A DNA stretch of 64,000 nucleotides from Alentia gelatinosa. Taxonomy: Eukaryota; Annelida; Polychaeta; Phyllodocida; Polynoidae. How positions within the stretch are numbered: position 1 is the first letter of the stretch; each line of letters starts with the position of its first letter. This document shows, in pieces, positions 10,078 through 20,654 of the stretch. The notes beneath the pieces were generated by a model. It did no database searches, was not told where the DNA came from, and saw only the letters and a program-made list of their open reading frames with translations. The stretch is from assembly GCA_950022655.1 (NCBI GenBank), contig OX465579.1:16281088-16345087 (forward strand), written 5' to 3'. Made by a program: the position numbers and the translations under genes.

Positions 10078-10640
10078 ACATATTGAATAATAGGAGAAAA
10101 CGACCTTACTGTGACCGAACTATGTCTTAGTTCGAGGTTTAAAGTCGCGATTCGACGTCGTCCTCCATGTTGTTTTTGGTCGCGATGACGTAGAATACGC
10201 ACGCCTATCGAATAGCAGAGACTAGGCTAGATGCACGTTAGGCCCGGCGTCCACCTACTACGATATGGCTCCGATATGGTCTACGATGCACCTCCCGATA
10301 AAAAATCAAAATCGCGTCGGTACATCACCTAATATCGGGGCAGTTGACCACGTTTCTACGATTAGACACCGATAAAAACCCCATTCAATGCGTGGTGGAT
10401 TGGCATGTCTAGACATATGTCTACGATTTTGCACCGTCCCAATATGGCACCGATTTTGACATTTTGTCTCGGTGCCATATCGGGAGGTCTACGATTCAAT
10501 CGTAGTAGGTGGACGCTGGGCCTTAGAATCTTGCAGTGCGACGGAGTGCACCATAGTGGGCCGTAGTCGACGAATACTAAACCCTGTGAGAGGGTAGTAT
10601 TTCACTGACATTCGCACATAGGTATAAATTATATACACTC
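10078..10640. repeat. foldback family L, copy 1, split by a family A MITE
   Basis: Starts AGGAGAAAACGACCTTACTG with a degenerate hairpin around GTTCGAGG and ends GACATTCGCACATAGGTATA. The same start and end words occur around 53860-54440 and the same end near 56120. The MITE at 10241-10522 interrupts it. Confidence 0.55.
10241..10522. mobile_element. family A PIF/Harbinger-like MITE, copy A1
   Basis: 282 bp, complete. The TIR is GGCCCGGCGTCCACCTACTA, and the right end is the same with one change. TTA is duplicated at 10238-10240 and 10523-10525. Next to each TIR are words such as CGATATGGC and GGTGCCATATCGGG, which make long subterminal inverted repeats. There is no coding capacity. TWA target sites plus GG-starting TIRs are the hallmark of Tourist-like PIF/Harbinger MITEs. 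Confidence 0.9.
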
Positions 10641-11410
10641 ATTTATGTTATTTCTTATGGCCAATCAACCATAGTCTCTTGGATTACTTTCTTCAGTGGG
10701 AAGCACCGTATGTGTTGCAGGGTTTTGTTTGTCAACATAACATATATGTGCTCACTCGAAAGGGCAGTCTATTCAACTGTGGATTCACACATTATAAAAT
10801 GGTTTAAAGCTGGAAAAGAAACAGCTGGATTGTCTGTGCAGCTCATTTAAGAATTCCCATTTTCCCAAACTCGCAATATAAGAGTTTTTTTAGTTTCATA
10901 ACTTTTGACGGTTGCTCTGTTTTGAATCTGAAATGCTAGCTTGTTTGGCTTGTTCCTCCAGTCTTTAGTGGATACCCCAGGAACCAGCATTGGGTTGAGA
11001 CAGAGACAAGTAAGTGCTAGCACCACGAAAGATCTGCTGGGAGAGTGGGACCCGGCTTGTGGTTGGAGGGAGATGTGGTCGCCTGGAGATCGATGTAGGG
11101 CGGAGTGGTTTATAAATATTAATATGTACAACCAGTTATCTGATGGGCCACATAGTCCGAGTGTTCAGGGGCGCGGGCGGGAGAGCTCTCATGGGGGTGA
11201 AGTGTGTGTTGCCACCGACGCTGGCCCCTGTGCCCGGCGGATAGCATAAACAGGAAGCGCTCTGAGAGAGATAGGTGCCCCTGTGGTGGTTCACAGTGAA
11301 GGGTGGTGGCCCCTTTTTGTACCCCTGGAAGATCCGATGACGGCTTGGGCGTATTAGATAATCAGAAACAGAACTGTGATGTTTGTGGTGGAGGTGGAGG
11401 TGAACGGACA
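10641..11410. other. unassigned, GC-richer toward the right
   Basis: Short frames occur on both strands at 10847-11411, but they overlap one another and show no recognisable domain. No repeat match was seen. Confidence 0.4.
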
Positions 11411-11441
11411 ACCCTGATCTAACCTGCTACATACATAATAT

Positions 11442-11576
11442 TGACTGGTTTCAGATACAAGCGGTTGTATGCTCCGAGTAGTTGACGCGTAGTAATATCC
11501 GAACGCATGCGAGGATATTGTGCGAGGATATTGTCGACTCCGAGGAGTATACAACCATTTTTATCTGAAACAGTCT
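11442..11576. repeat. family D palindrome P1
   Basis: GACTGGTTTCAGATACAAGC on the left is mirrored by TTTTTATCTGAAACAGTC on the right, with GCTCCGAG and CGAGGAG next to them. The centre holds GTAATATCC and GGATATTG words. This is the first of five such palindromes (others at 12378, 56533, 56868 and 61747). Confidence 0.8.
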
Positions 11577-12377
11577 ATATTGTATTCATTATCCACCTTT
11601 TCCTGACCATTGGCAAACTGATATTAGTTCATTTAGGCATGCACTATGTTTTTTTCATACGCACTATTTTTCTGTATGCTCCAGTTTTTGCAGCCCAGAG
11701 CATAAAACATATCTGTATGGTCTGGGTATGGTGATACACACTCCCGATATGTTTTCTATGGATATTTTATATTAGGTGGATATGCCTGTATGCTCTAGGT
11801 ATGGTGATACACACTGCATATATGTTTTCTATGGACACTTTTTATAAGGTGGATATACCTGTATGCTATTGGTATGGTGATGCACACTCCTTTTGCGTTT
11901 TTTATGGACACTTAAATGTATAAGTTGGATATATCGGTATGCTCCAAGTATGGTGATACACACTCCCTTTGTCTTTTCTATGGACACACTTTATTAGGTA
12001 GATAATAAATAACTGTATTCTCCGGTTAAGGTGATATATACTTCCTAAGGATTTCTATGGATACTTTATATTAGGTGGATATATTGGTATGCTCCGGGTA
12101 TGGTGATACACACTCCCTATGTGTTTTCTATGGAGACTTTGTATTAGGTGAATATATGTGTATACTCTGGGTCTGGTGATACACACTCTATGGACACTTT
12201 TTATTAGGTGGATAATAAATAGCAGTATGCTCTGGATAAGGTTATACACACTCCATATGTGTTAGCGATGGACATTTTGTATTGGGTGGATATAACAGTA
12301 TATGCTCCAGGTATGGTCACACACACTCCCTATGTGTTTCTATGGACACTTTGTATTAGGTGTATATACACAATATC
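11577..12377. repeat. family D satellite, about nine 74-bp units
   Basis: After a leading unit (TTATCCACCTTTTCCTGACC) the block repeats a unit of about 74 bp: TATGGTGATACACACTCCC, a variable A/T word, TTTTCTATGGACACTTT, TATTAGGTGGATA and a GTATGCTC word. Unit starts fall near 11727, 11799, 11874, 11950, 12030, 12100, 12172, 12237 and 12315. The array lies exactly between palindromes P1 and P2. Confidence 0.85.
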
Positions 12378-12500
12378 GACTGGTTTCAGATACAAGTGGC
12401 CCTATACTCCGAGAAGTTGATGTGTAGTAATATCCTAGCGTATCTGAGGATATTGTGCAGAGTCCGAGGAGCATACAGCCGTTTTTATCTGAAACCAGTC
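12378..12500. repeat. family D palindrome P2
   Basis: GACTGGTTTCAGATACAAG is mirrored by TTTTTATCTGAAACCAGTC, enclosing GAGAAGTTGATGTGTAGTAA and GAGTCCGAGGAGC. It closes the satellite array on the right. Confidence 0.8.
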
Positions 12501-12514
12501 TTTATTGTATTTAT

Positions 12515-12857
12515 CATCCTACCCCTAATAAAGAAAACGCCATAGGTTTAACATTGACTCAATGTATTTGACAGAGCATTGAATAAAGTGTTATTTATGC
12601 ACCAAGGTGAATAAAAAAACGAACCAATCAAGGACGAGATAACAAAAGTAGATCCGACAGCATTGATAAATGTGGCCATACTCCGATGAGTGTCAACACA
12701 CTACTAACATGGATAATTACAAAATTTTCTCTGTATATCCGTGAGATGGGGTAGGATAAAAACGAAACCGAACTCGAGATAGCCTAACGCCTCGTGTAGT
12801 AATACACAACCTGCCCATCGTGGCATAAACATTGACAAGGCTAACTCTCGTTTGGTT
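12515..12857. mobile_element. family Q element inserted in family D, copy Q3
   Basis: Left end ATCCTACCCCTAATAAAGAA, then the GCCATAGGTTTAACATT module, and on the right GGGGTAGGATAAAAACGAA followed by an inverted repeat built on CGAGATAG and CTAACTCTCG. Family D copy P4 has an uninterrupted GTATTTATTATCCACCTTTT at 57002-57021. Here that string is split by the element, which fixes the insertion point near 12514/12858. Confidence 0.75.
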
Positions 12858-13190
12858 TCTATTAATTATCCACCTTTTCCTGACAAGTGGGTATGTCCAT
12901 ACACACTCCCTATGTGTTTTCTATGGACACTTTGTATTAGGTGGATAATAAATATCAGTATGCTCCGGGTATTGTGTGTGCGAATTTCATCTTGCGGTTT
13001 CGTCCCGTCAACTCTCTGCGAGCTTATTGGGGCGGTATCATTCTCTCAGAAAAAAATATGTGTTTTCAATGAACACTTTCTCCTAGGTTGATATAAGTTT
13101 ATATGTATGCTCTGGGTATGTCTATACACACTCCCTCTGTGTTTTCTATGGCACTTTGTATAAGGTGGATAATGAATACTGATAATACAA
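12858..13190. repeat. family D units, right of the Q3 insertion
   Basis: Continues with TTATCCACCTTTTCCTGACA, then TCCATACACACTCCCTATGT, TTTTCTATGGACACTTTGTA and AGGTGGATAATAAATA, with a second degenerate copy after an unrelated GC-rich patch near 12980-13040. Confidence 0.75.
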
Positions 13191-13984
13191 ACAGAAAGGA
13201 GCGCAATGCTATCATGGCAGTAATTCCTGGAAAATCGGTCCGTGTCCGGATTACACCTGGCTACTTACCCTAAGAACGCCACAAAGGTATTTAAGTCTAG
13301 ACAGGTATTTGTCTAATGCGCTTGGCTATTATTAGTGCAAGTATTAAGTCCGACTTATGATCGCAGCCATGACATTTAATCGACGATGTAAGAGGCTGTT
13401 CGTGAAAGATATAGGACGTGCGGGTACATAAAAGAGTTCGCCGACCGTCTCGCCGGTACGGTCTCACTCAATGGGCGGCGTTTATTATTTCATGTAATTT
13501 GCTATTAAATGATAATAATCTCAAGCTGGGTTGAATGGTCCGTGCGTCCCGTGAAGTAATATGAATCGGCACCGGCATCACTGAACCGGTTCACTGATGA
13601 GATATTATAATTTGTGAATAACACGAAGGCCTATATAGCAGAGGATCCGTATTGTGAGTACGCATGAGTTGGGGTAGGGTGGAGAGGGTGGTGTGAGGGA
13701 GAAAGGGGTGTTGTCGTGAGAAAGTCGCCGCCGACGGGGGTAGGTCAGACCAGGGGCACCCGGACAGCCATGTCTTGGGCGGATGCCAGTCTAGGAACAC
13801 AACGATAGTCGTATGCGAAACGATTTGATTGAGGTTCACCAAGAACGCGTGGCAGCCACCTAGCGGAGGTAGACGGAACTGTGCCCACGCCCGCCGTTCC
13901 GGCGACGCTCTAATCACCACCGCCCCCTGGCGACCTATCACCCGGGGAGATACCCTAGGTCAAGGTCGGACATGAGTACCGCAA
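13191..13984. other. no feature recognised
   Basis: A minus-strand frame of 116 codons at 13591-13941 has no recognisable domain. Weak A-box-like bases (GTGGTGATTAGAGCG on the minus strand) occur near 13910 without a matching B box. Confidence 0.4.
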
Positions 13985-14033
13985 TAATCCATTACTAATA
14001 CTGCCATTACAGCTACCACTGTTACCACAATAA

Positions 14034-14180
14034 GGGGCCATCCATAAAGTACGTGCGCACTGAGGGGTGGGGGGTGGGGGGATCCACAATTTTGGAAATT
14101 TTGCGTATGCTCCCTCTTTGTTCTATTGCGTACAAGATCGGAAGGGGGGTGGGATATGAATATACTTTATGGATGGCCCC
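14034..14180. mobile_element. family R MITE, copy R1, inside the minisatellite
   Basis: 147 bp with TIR GGGGCCATCCATAAAGTA and TAA at 14031-14033 and 14181-14183. Neighbouring minisatellite units show the undisturbed CAATAACCCATTA, so the TSD is confirmed by the array itself. The interior is G-rich (GGGGTGGGGGGTGGGGGG). Confidence 0.85.
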
Positions 14181-14533
14181 TAACCCATTACTAACCACAC
14201 CATTACAACTACCACCGTTACCGCAATAACCCATTAATAACTCAACTATTACAACTAATGCTGTTATAGCAATAATCCATAACTAATTCCACTATTACCA
14301 CTACCACCACTACCACAATAATCCAATACTTAAATCACCATCACAACTACCACTGTTACCACAGTAATCAATTACTAACTCTAACATTACAACTACTACC
14401 ATAACTGCAATAACCCATTACTAGCTCCACCATTACAACTACCACCAATATCACGATAAACCATTACTTATACTACCATTATAACTACCACCGTTACTGC
14501 AATAATCAATTTCTAACTTCACCATTACAACTA

Positions 14534-14630
14534 TTTGTAAAATTTCTTTATTGAGATCATAGGAATATACAACAAAACATCATTTAGCATCTATGAAATA
14601 GATGATGGTTCTCAACAAAGAGGCTAGACC
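14534..14630 (-). repeat. possible retroposon 3' tail
   Basis: On the minus strand it ends CTCAATAAAGAAATTTTACA. A similar tail occurs near 16630. It interrupts the minisatellite, but the TSD is not clear. Confidence 0.35.
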
Positions 14631-15101
14631 ACAATAATCCAATACTTAAATCACCATCACAACTACCACTGTTACCACAATGATCTATTACTAACTCCAC
14701 CATCACAATTACCACAATTACTGCATAATCCATTAGAAGCACCACTGTTACCGCAATAACACATTATCAATGCTACCATTACAACTACCACTGTTAATTC
14801 AATGATCCATTACCAATTCCACCAACATAACTACCCCCATTACTGCAATAATCTATTACTAACTCAACCATTACATCTACCACTGTTACCACAACAGTCC
14901 AATTACAACCGGGCATAACACTCAATTTGTCTCCTTTTGGTAACTGTTGTATTTCACTCTGCAACCGATTCCAGTTATAACAAAAAAAAAACATTTATAA
15001 CTACTATAACTACTACTAACACTAATACTAGTAAAAAATATTCTAACAAAGAAACCATTTCCTAAACGAAAAAAAATGAATTAATAATACTAATAGTGTA
15101 A

Positions 15102-15384
15102 GGCCCTTCGTCCACCTACTACGATATGGCACCGATATGGTCTACGATGCACCTCCCGATAAAAAATCAAAAATCGCGTCGGATGGTCACCTAATATCGG
15201 GGCAGTTGACCACATTTCTGCGATTAGACACCGATAAAACCCCCATACAATGCATGGTGGATTGGCATGTCTAAACATATGTCTATGATTTTGTACCTTC
15301 CCGATATGTCTCCGATATTCGCTTTTTGTATCGGTGCCATATCGGTAGGTCTAAATTTCTATCGTAGTAGGTGGACGCTGGGCC
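15102..15384. mobile_element. family A MITE, copy A2
   Basis: 283 bp, complete. TAA on the left and TTA on the right. The left TIR has a small change (GGCCCTTCGTCCACC). The right interior has GGTGCCATATCGGTAGGTC followed by TAAATTTC, the sequence variant shared with A3, A6, A7 and A8. Confidence 0.88.
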
Positions 15385-15517
15385 TTACAAGCATGGACAT
15401 CGTGGCAATATCATCACCACCACTCCCACCACCAGCTACTGAAAGACCTCCACTATCACTACACCACTACATATTCCATGTTCACTACCAGTACCACTGT
15501 AACCTTCACCTTCACCG

Positions 15518-15590
15518 CTGCCCCCCCCCCCCCCACCCACCCACTCTGCCCCCGGCCCCACCCCCCCCCCCCCCCCCGCCCCGCCCGGCA
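15518..15590. repeat. poly-C tracts
   Basis: Two runs of a dozen or more C separated by CACCCACCCACTCTG and short G/C words. The minus strand has strong potential to form a G-quadruplex. Open frames across it are low complexity. Confidence 0.85.
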
Positions 15591-15988
15591 CTGACCGACG
15601 CCAGTCACATACCCAACCGGAAGTACAAGCAGACGCTGGCGTCGCCGACCCGGAAGCGGACATTAGTCTCGTGACTCGACCATTTCCGGCTCCGGGTTAC
15701 GTTTAATGGCGACCTGTGCCTCTGAGTTGAGGCGGGGGAGGAGGGAGGGGGAGGGGAGCTAAGGGGATTTTATACTGATAGAAAGACATTGAAGAAGGAA
15801 GAGTACGATTGGGTAACAGAGGGAAAGGAAGGGTAAAAGGCCCGACAAGTTTTTTTTTATTGTAAGATCAAAACATCTCTAACTCACGTGGGTTTTTCAG
15901 ATGTAGCATGGTAGCCACGATACAGTCTATAGTAGACAAGTAGCATACCATCTGTCAACTACAGTAAATTATAGGGGCCTACAAGTTA

Positions 15989-16260
15989 GGCCTGGCGTCC
16001 ACCTACTACGATAGAAATTTAGACCTAACGATATGGCACCGATAAAGAGAGCAAATATCTGGAAGGTGCAAAATTGTAGACAGATGTCTAGACATGCCAA
16101 TCTACCTTGCATCATAAGGGTATTTTTTTCAGTGCCTAATCGTAGAAACGTGGTGAACTGCCTCGATATTAGGTAGCCTTCCGACGCGATTTTGATGTTC
16201 TATCGGGAGGTGCATCGTAGACCATATCGGTGCCATATCATAGTAGGTGGACGCCGAGCC
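15989..16260. mobile_element. family A MITE, copy A3 (inverted)
   Basis: 272 bp, opposite orientation to A1. TTA precedes GGCCTGGCGTCCACC and TAA follows the right end. Short internal deletions relative to A1. Confidence 0.87.
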
Positions 16261-16436
16261 TAAAGGTAAATACAATACAATGGTACATGTAAATGAGAAG
16301 AAACAGCACATCAATCAGCCTTACAATAGATTACCACAGCCCTATTCCAAGGCTATCACACTACAATATAGTCTTTAAACTCTTCTTTGGTCTTTAGATG
16401 TTGTCTTTCTTGTGATAACAAATTCCATGATATTGC

Positions 16437-16640
16437 GCCCCTATATAGAACTGGATCGAGAATCATATAGGTAAACAATTCTCCATGAGTTTGGATGCAC
16501 TGCAATCATCATCGAGGCAAAGTCGAGTGACGATTACAGCACATCTAAACGAGTGCAATATTGTTGGTTTTTTTACTATTTGAGTGTGCTTCTGGATTTA
16601 TCTCGCCCCTTTCACGAACATTAGAATTTTATTTTTTTTT
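16437..16640. mobile_element. foldback family Z, copy 1
   Basis: Contains a hairpin with GTTTGGATGCACTGCAATCA mirrored by GATTACAGCACATCTAAAC. In reverse complement it aligns with 21680-21780 plus 22010-22075, and with 39997-40060 plus 40383-40410. Shared words are GGGCGAGATAA, CCAGAA and TCTCGATCCAGTTC. Confidence 0.65.
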
Positions 16641-16700
16641 CATAAATTTCTTTATTGGTGCAATTTGGTAAGTACAAAGTAGGTTCATATTGTATAAACA
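16625..16700 (-). repeat. possible retroposon 3' tail
   Basis: On the minus strand CACCAATAAAGAAATTTATG is followed by an A-rich run. It resembles the tail at 14534. Confidence 0.35.
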
Positions 16701-16845
16701 TAGCAGCATCAAATAAAAGAGACCGTTGGCGTCAGCCTTCAGTTTGGCTGGTTTTCACCGCTTGGGCCAATAGCATATAGCATCACCATAGAATAGCATC
16801 ACAAAATCGGAATAATTTAGATCACTTCACAGAAGCTGTTAGGAA

Positions 16846-17008
16846 GATGTCTTGTCTGAGTTCTAAAATCCTGGCCCATGATTGGCCTGGCGATTAAGTC
16901 ATCATATCGCATCACCATGGCATAGTATTGTCACTTTAGGTGGGTGATCATTGGGTATAACTTTTTAATGTTAATCCTATGGCTAAACTTGTACCAGGGC
17001 TGAAAAAG
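16846..17008. repeat. family N repeat, copy N1
   Basis: AGATGTCTTGTCTGAGTTCT through the AATGTTAATCCTATGGC module to GTACCAGGG. It aligns along its length with 42463-42635. Confidence 0.65.
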
Positions 17009-17404
17009 GGAGGAAAAAACATATGAAGAGAGTGCAAGTCACAGGGGAGTGATGACTGGAAGATGAGAGGATAGTGAGTACAGTCAGAACTGGGTGCGTG
17101 ATGATGGGGAGCAAGGTTTCAGTTTTAGTGGAAAAATATTATCAGAAACCAGATGAAGAGGTAAATATATAAACGATTTAGCGCATGTGCGCATTTTTTT
17201 GGGGTTATTTTTGTTGTTTTGTAGTATGCATATTTGCTGTATGAAAGTATGTATTGTTCTTGTTATCCGTATGCCATCGCTGGGAAGAACGTCCTTGGAC
17301 GACAGTGTATGTTGTTTGTTTACTAAATGATAAAAATATATATACATGTATGTATATGCAATATGGAAGGAGAAATATGGATACACTTTGAAGGAATTTA
17401 ACAA
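17009..17404. other. AT-rich, nothing recognised
   Basis: A minus-strand frame of 106 codons at 17084-17404 has no domain signature and a composition like its surroundings. Confidence 0.4.
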
Positions 17405-17570
17405 AATATGCAGGATACTACCGTAAATTAAAACGGTTTGCTATCGTAATCAATTGTTTTGAATAATACCGTAATTTGACAGCACAAAAAATGGAATTAT
17501 GGTATTTATGTTCTGGGGACTGTGAATTGTATGCTTGTAATATATTTACGGGAACTCTCTTTTGTAGTGT
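17405..17570. mobile_element. CACTG-type element fragment
   Basis: CAGGATACTACCGTAAATTA, CCGTAATTTGACAGCACAAA and TTCTGGGGACTGTGAATT align with the left part of the element at 19656-20654, diverged. Confidence 0.6.
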
Positions 17571-17669
17571 GGTGGATGTAAAAAAGTGAAGGAAGGAAAC
17601 GGAAAGATGTTTGGTGGGTGGACACAGGGGTTAGCGACATGGGGAGGGTGAGAAGTAGGGTGGTCAGCA

Positions 17670-18160
17670 GAATACTGGAGAACTCAACCCGTAACGAACT
17701 CGACTCGTTTTAAGAACTCGACCCGTAACGAACTCGACACGTTTTAAATCTCACAAACCCAAGTATCTGATTAATTCAACTGCGGATTGCTACTATACTT
17801 CATAGTAAGTATATTATCTTGGCTTCAAATTTGGCTTTCTCTGGGGAAGAAAACAAACAGAAAACCCTTCCTCTAAGCCTATCCCTAACCCTGACCCTTT
17901 ACCCCATCCCTAACCCTGTCCATAGCCCTAACCCTTTCCCCTATCCCCAACCCTAACCCTAGCCCTATCCTTAACGTAACATCCAAACATAACTGGACTT
18001 AATTTCTATATCCACTGGTTTACTTGTCTAAATTCTAACTAATCAGACCTTTCCTTCTATATGAAAATGCCTTATTCATAAGTATCTGAAACGGGTCGAG
18101 TTCTCTAATATATTTCTCCAAAACGGGTCGAGTTCTCCTGACAACTACGGGTCGAGTTCA
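17670..18160. mobile_element. element with 9-bp TSD and GAACTCGACCCGT repeats
   Basis: The 9-bp string TGGTCAGCA stands at 17661-17669 and again at 18161-18169, bracketing a 491-bp insert. Four copies of GAACTCGACCCGT, or one-base variants, lie at the left end (17680, 17696, 17714, 17730), and three inverted copies at the right end (18091, 18123, 18147). The interior carries a run of CCCTAACCC words at 17875-17970. Mutator-like elements usually make 9-bp TSDs, which is the best guess. No transposase frame is present. Confidence 0.75.
17875..17970. repeat. degenerate telomere-like CCCTAA repeats
   Basis: About a dozen CCCTAACCCT, CCCTGACC and CCCCATCCC words, i.e. degenerate TTAGGG on the minus strand. 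It lies wholly inside the element with 9-bp TSD. Confidence 0.7.
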
Positions 18161-18177
18161 TGGTCAGCACGGCGGTA

Positions 18178-18830
18178 CGATGTACCCGGGCGGGCGGGCG
18201 GGTTGTCGGGGCGGGGGGGGGCCGGTTGTCGGGGGCGGGAGACGGGGGCGGGCGGGCGGCGCGAGGCGCTTGTCCAGGCGTCAGGCGGCGCGTTAGGCGC
18301 CAGTCAAATCAGGGGTTTAGACTGTTCGCCGGACACCCGCACTCTTTAATACGAGGGGTGGTGGCGGGGATTCCCGCACCCCGCCACGCTGGAGCTGTGG
18401 CGGGCGGGCGGGGGTGGAGGGAGGGAGGGCCGGGAGGGTGCTGGGAGGAGGTTAAGGCGTCACCAACCGACGTCGATCCGCAATTAGCACCGACAATGGC
18501 GTCGTCCGGAGCGGGCGCGTCGGGCCGCGGGTCGCCGCACGCGATTGGCATCGTCTGCGCCCGGATTTGTGTCGCTGACGTCCGGGGTAACGGCGGGGGT
18601 AACGGCGGGGGTGGCGGCGAGAGGAGCGGCCGGGCGGGGGCCGGGCGGGGGCCGGGCGGGGGCCGGGCGGGGGCCGGGCGGGGGCCGGGCGGGGGCCGGG
18701 CGGGGGCCGGGCGGGGGCCGGGCGGGGGCCAGGCGGGGGCCGGACGGGGGCCGGTTGGGGTCGGGCGGGGGCCGGGCGGGGGCCGGGCGGGGGCCGGGTG
18801 GGGGCGGACAAGATCCGACTGGCGGTCGCA
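18178..18830. repeat. G-rich block with 12-bp GGCCGGGCGGGG minisatellite
   Basis: From about 18630 to 18800 the unit GGCCGGGCGGGG repeats about 14 times, first perfectly and then with substitutions. Around it are GGGCGGGCGGG runs and a CpG-dense segment. All overlapping long frames (Arg/Gly/Ala/Pro-rich on both strands) are products of the repeat. A CpG island promoter cannot be excluded, but no exon or splice signal stands out. Confidence 0.85.
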
Positions 18831-19410
18831 CCGAGTCGGTGTCGACAGAGTGGCGTCCAGTGGTTAATGCCATGCCTCCAACGCCCGCCTTTCTGTCTCC
18901 ACACTCCAGCCACAGCCTCCCCAGTCAACTTACTGCCACAAACTGCGTTTTTCCCACTTCTACACCGCCAACTAATGATATATATACACCAGCCTGGACT
19001 CGTTCGTCCTAGCACCCCTTCCCCCCCTTAGGTCGCTTTACACAGCTCATAAAGCACAACAATCGCCGCCATTTTATCCATTGGCCATGACAGGAATTCT
19101 GTGAAATTTCAGAACGCGTGAGAAAACTCGCTGCAATGACTTGGTGTCACACAACCGGTGGTGGTATCCGGGTATAATCTTCTGAGTCCTTTTGTGTACC
19201 TCTGAACAGGGACACAAGGAGAATTATGGATAATTTAAAGTAAACTTTAAAGGGGTCACAGGGACAGGAAAGGGCGTGCTTTAACAGGAAGTGTCAGTCC
19301 CAGGCCTGTCGCCATTTGAACACTGGAACTTTGAAAGTTAAGACCTCCTAACACATGGCTGTCACTATATTCATCAAACACTTCTCAGTATAAAGAATAC
19401 ATCTCAGTAT
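18831..19410. other. unassigned
   Basis: No repeat or gene recognised. TATATATACACC at about 18977 is a TATA-like word without further support. Confidence 0.35.
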
Positions 19411-19417
19411 AAAAGGC

Positions 19418-19629
19418 GTATCCCACTATCACGATTTGAGCCTTCGACACACTACGATAGCCTTACGACGAGCATTCCGATGAAAAAAAATGAAATTTGT
19501 ATCGGAAGGAACGAGTCTAGCTTTCACGATGGACTCGTTCCTTCCGATAAAAATTTCATTTTTTCATCGGAACGCTTGTCGTAAGGCTATCGTAGTGTGT
19601 CGGAGGCTCAAATCGTGATAGTGGGATAC
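19418..19629. mobile_element. long-hairpin element in copy A4
   Basis: Arms of about 100 bp (19418-19517 and 19532-19629) separated by a 14-base loop. The outer bases are TCCCACTATCACGATTTGAG and their complement; arms differ at few positions. TA on both sides suggests a TA target duplication. It inserted into the left TIR of a family A MITE. Confidence 0.85.
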
Positions 19630-19655
19630 CCCTACTACGATATGTTTCCGATGTG

Positions 19656-20654
19656 CACTGTAAAAAAATTCCGTAAAATATACAGGATATTACCGTAAAC
19701 ATGGACGGTATATCACTGTAATCTTATCCACAGTTCTATACCGTATATTTGATACCAAAAAACGGTATTCAACTGTAAAAATATTCAGGACTGTAATCCA
19801 CCCAATCTACGGTCAGTTTACAGTATAAATCTGTAAATATGGACATATTAGATACACTTAGATTAACTCCAATATCAGCAACAAATCAAAGTGGAGAATA
19901 AAATGCAAGAGTTAACTTCATCAAAATGTGTAATAGATATTCATCGATCTCCTGTGAAGTTCCTGCCATTTAGAGCACATTTATTCTCAAGTTGTCATGA
20001 CATCAATATCATAAAGGGGATTAATAACATTAGAGTTGAAAAACTTAAATGTTGAAATATCATTGATAATAATTATTAATGATACTGATAAGCCAATAGG
20101 CCGATAGAGAATATATGATGGTAGCCAATACAAAATATTCACTTTTATATTCATAATCTCCTAGGGGCCATTCATAAAATGCCATGTGCACTGAGGGGGG
20201 GGGGGATTGGAGGGTCAAGGATTTAGGAAATTCTGCATATATATGCTCTTTTTTTTATCAATTGCATAAAAGTTTGGGAGGAGGGGTTGGAGGTTTGAAA
20301 TTTCAGTAATTCTGTATACATACTCTATAGGTGGCCCTCTACATATAACAATTCTCAAGAACCTCAATAACAAGATTTCTGGTATATGTATATCGAAGGG
20401 CATATAGTATATTTCATACAGCTTTGCTCCTCTGTATTTACAGGTCTGAACCATTTTCAAAATACAGTTTATTACAGTGAAAATTCTTGGTCTGAAATAC
20501 ATTACAGGTTTAGACCGTTAGGAAAATACAGTCTAGGACAGTTATAATTTACGGTCAAAAATATATTACGGTCACCCGTACAATTTACGGTATTTCCCTG
20601 GCACCCCAGTTGCCTGGGAAAAACCGTAAAATTCACGGGAAAATTTTTACAGTG
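19656..20654. mobile_element. CACTG-type TIR element, about 1 kb
   Basis: Left end CACTGTAAAAAAATTCCGTA, right end its counterpart (TTTTTACAGTG). TG is repeated at 19654-19655 and 20655-20656. Subterminal words ACCGTAAA and TTTACGGT recur many times in both orientations. A second MITE (20164-20338) is nested inside. CAC/GTG ends and a 2-bp TSD suggest the CACTA/CMC group, tentatively. No transposase. Confidence 0.75.
20164..20338. mobile_element. family R MITE, copy R2, nested
   Basis: Starts GGGGCCATTCATAAAATGCC and ends near ATAGGTGGCCCT, with a G-rich interior as in R1. It lies inside the CACTG-type element, so it is the youngest of the nested set. Confidence 0.7.

Larger units (their letters stand above)
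13985..15060. repeat. ACC/ATT-rich minisatellite, unit about 45 bp
   Basis: Degenerate tandem units built from CAATAATCCATTACTAACTC, CACCATTACAACTACCACTG and TTACCG. Two foreign blocks interrupt it: a MITE at 14034-14180 and an unrelated block at about 14534-14630. Unit boundaries blur beyond 14900. Confidence 0.8.

Noticed and set aside
13860..13940. Possible tRNA-derived SINE head on the minus strand
   Set aside because: An A-box-like GTGATTAGAGCG is present, but no acceptable B box follows and no cloverleaf folds.
18160..19015. Long Gly/Arg- and Pro/Ala-rich frames on both strands
   Set aside because: Products of the 12-bp GGCCGGGCGGGG array; frames on opposite strands are equally open.
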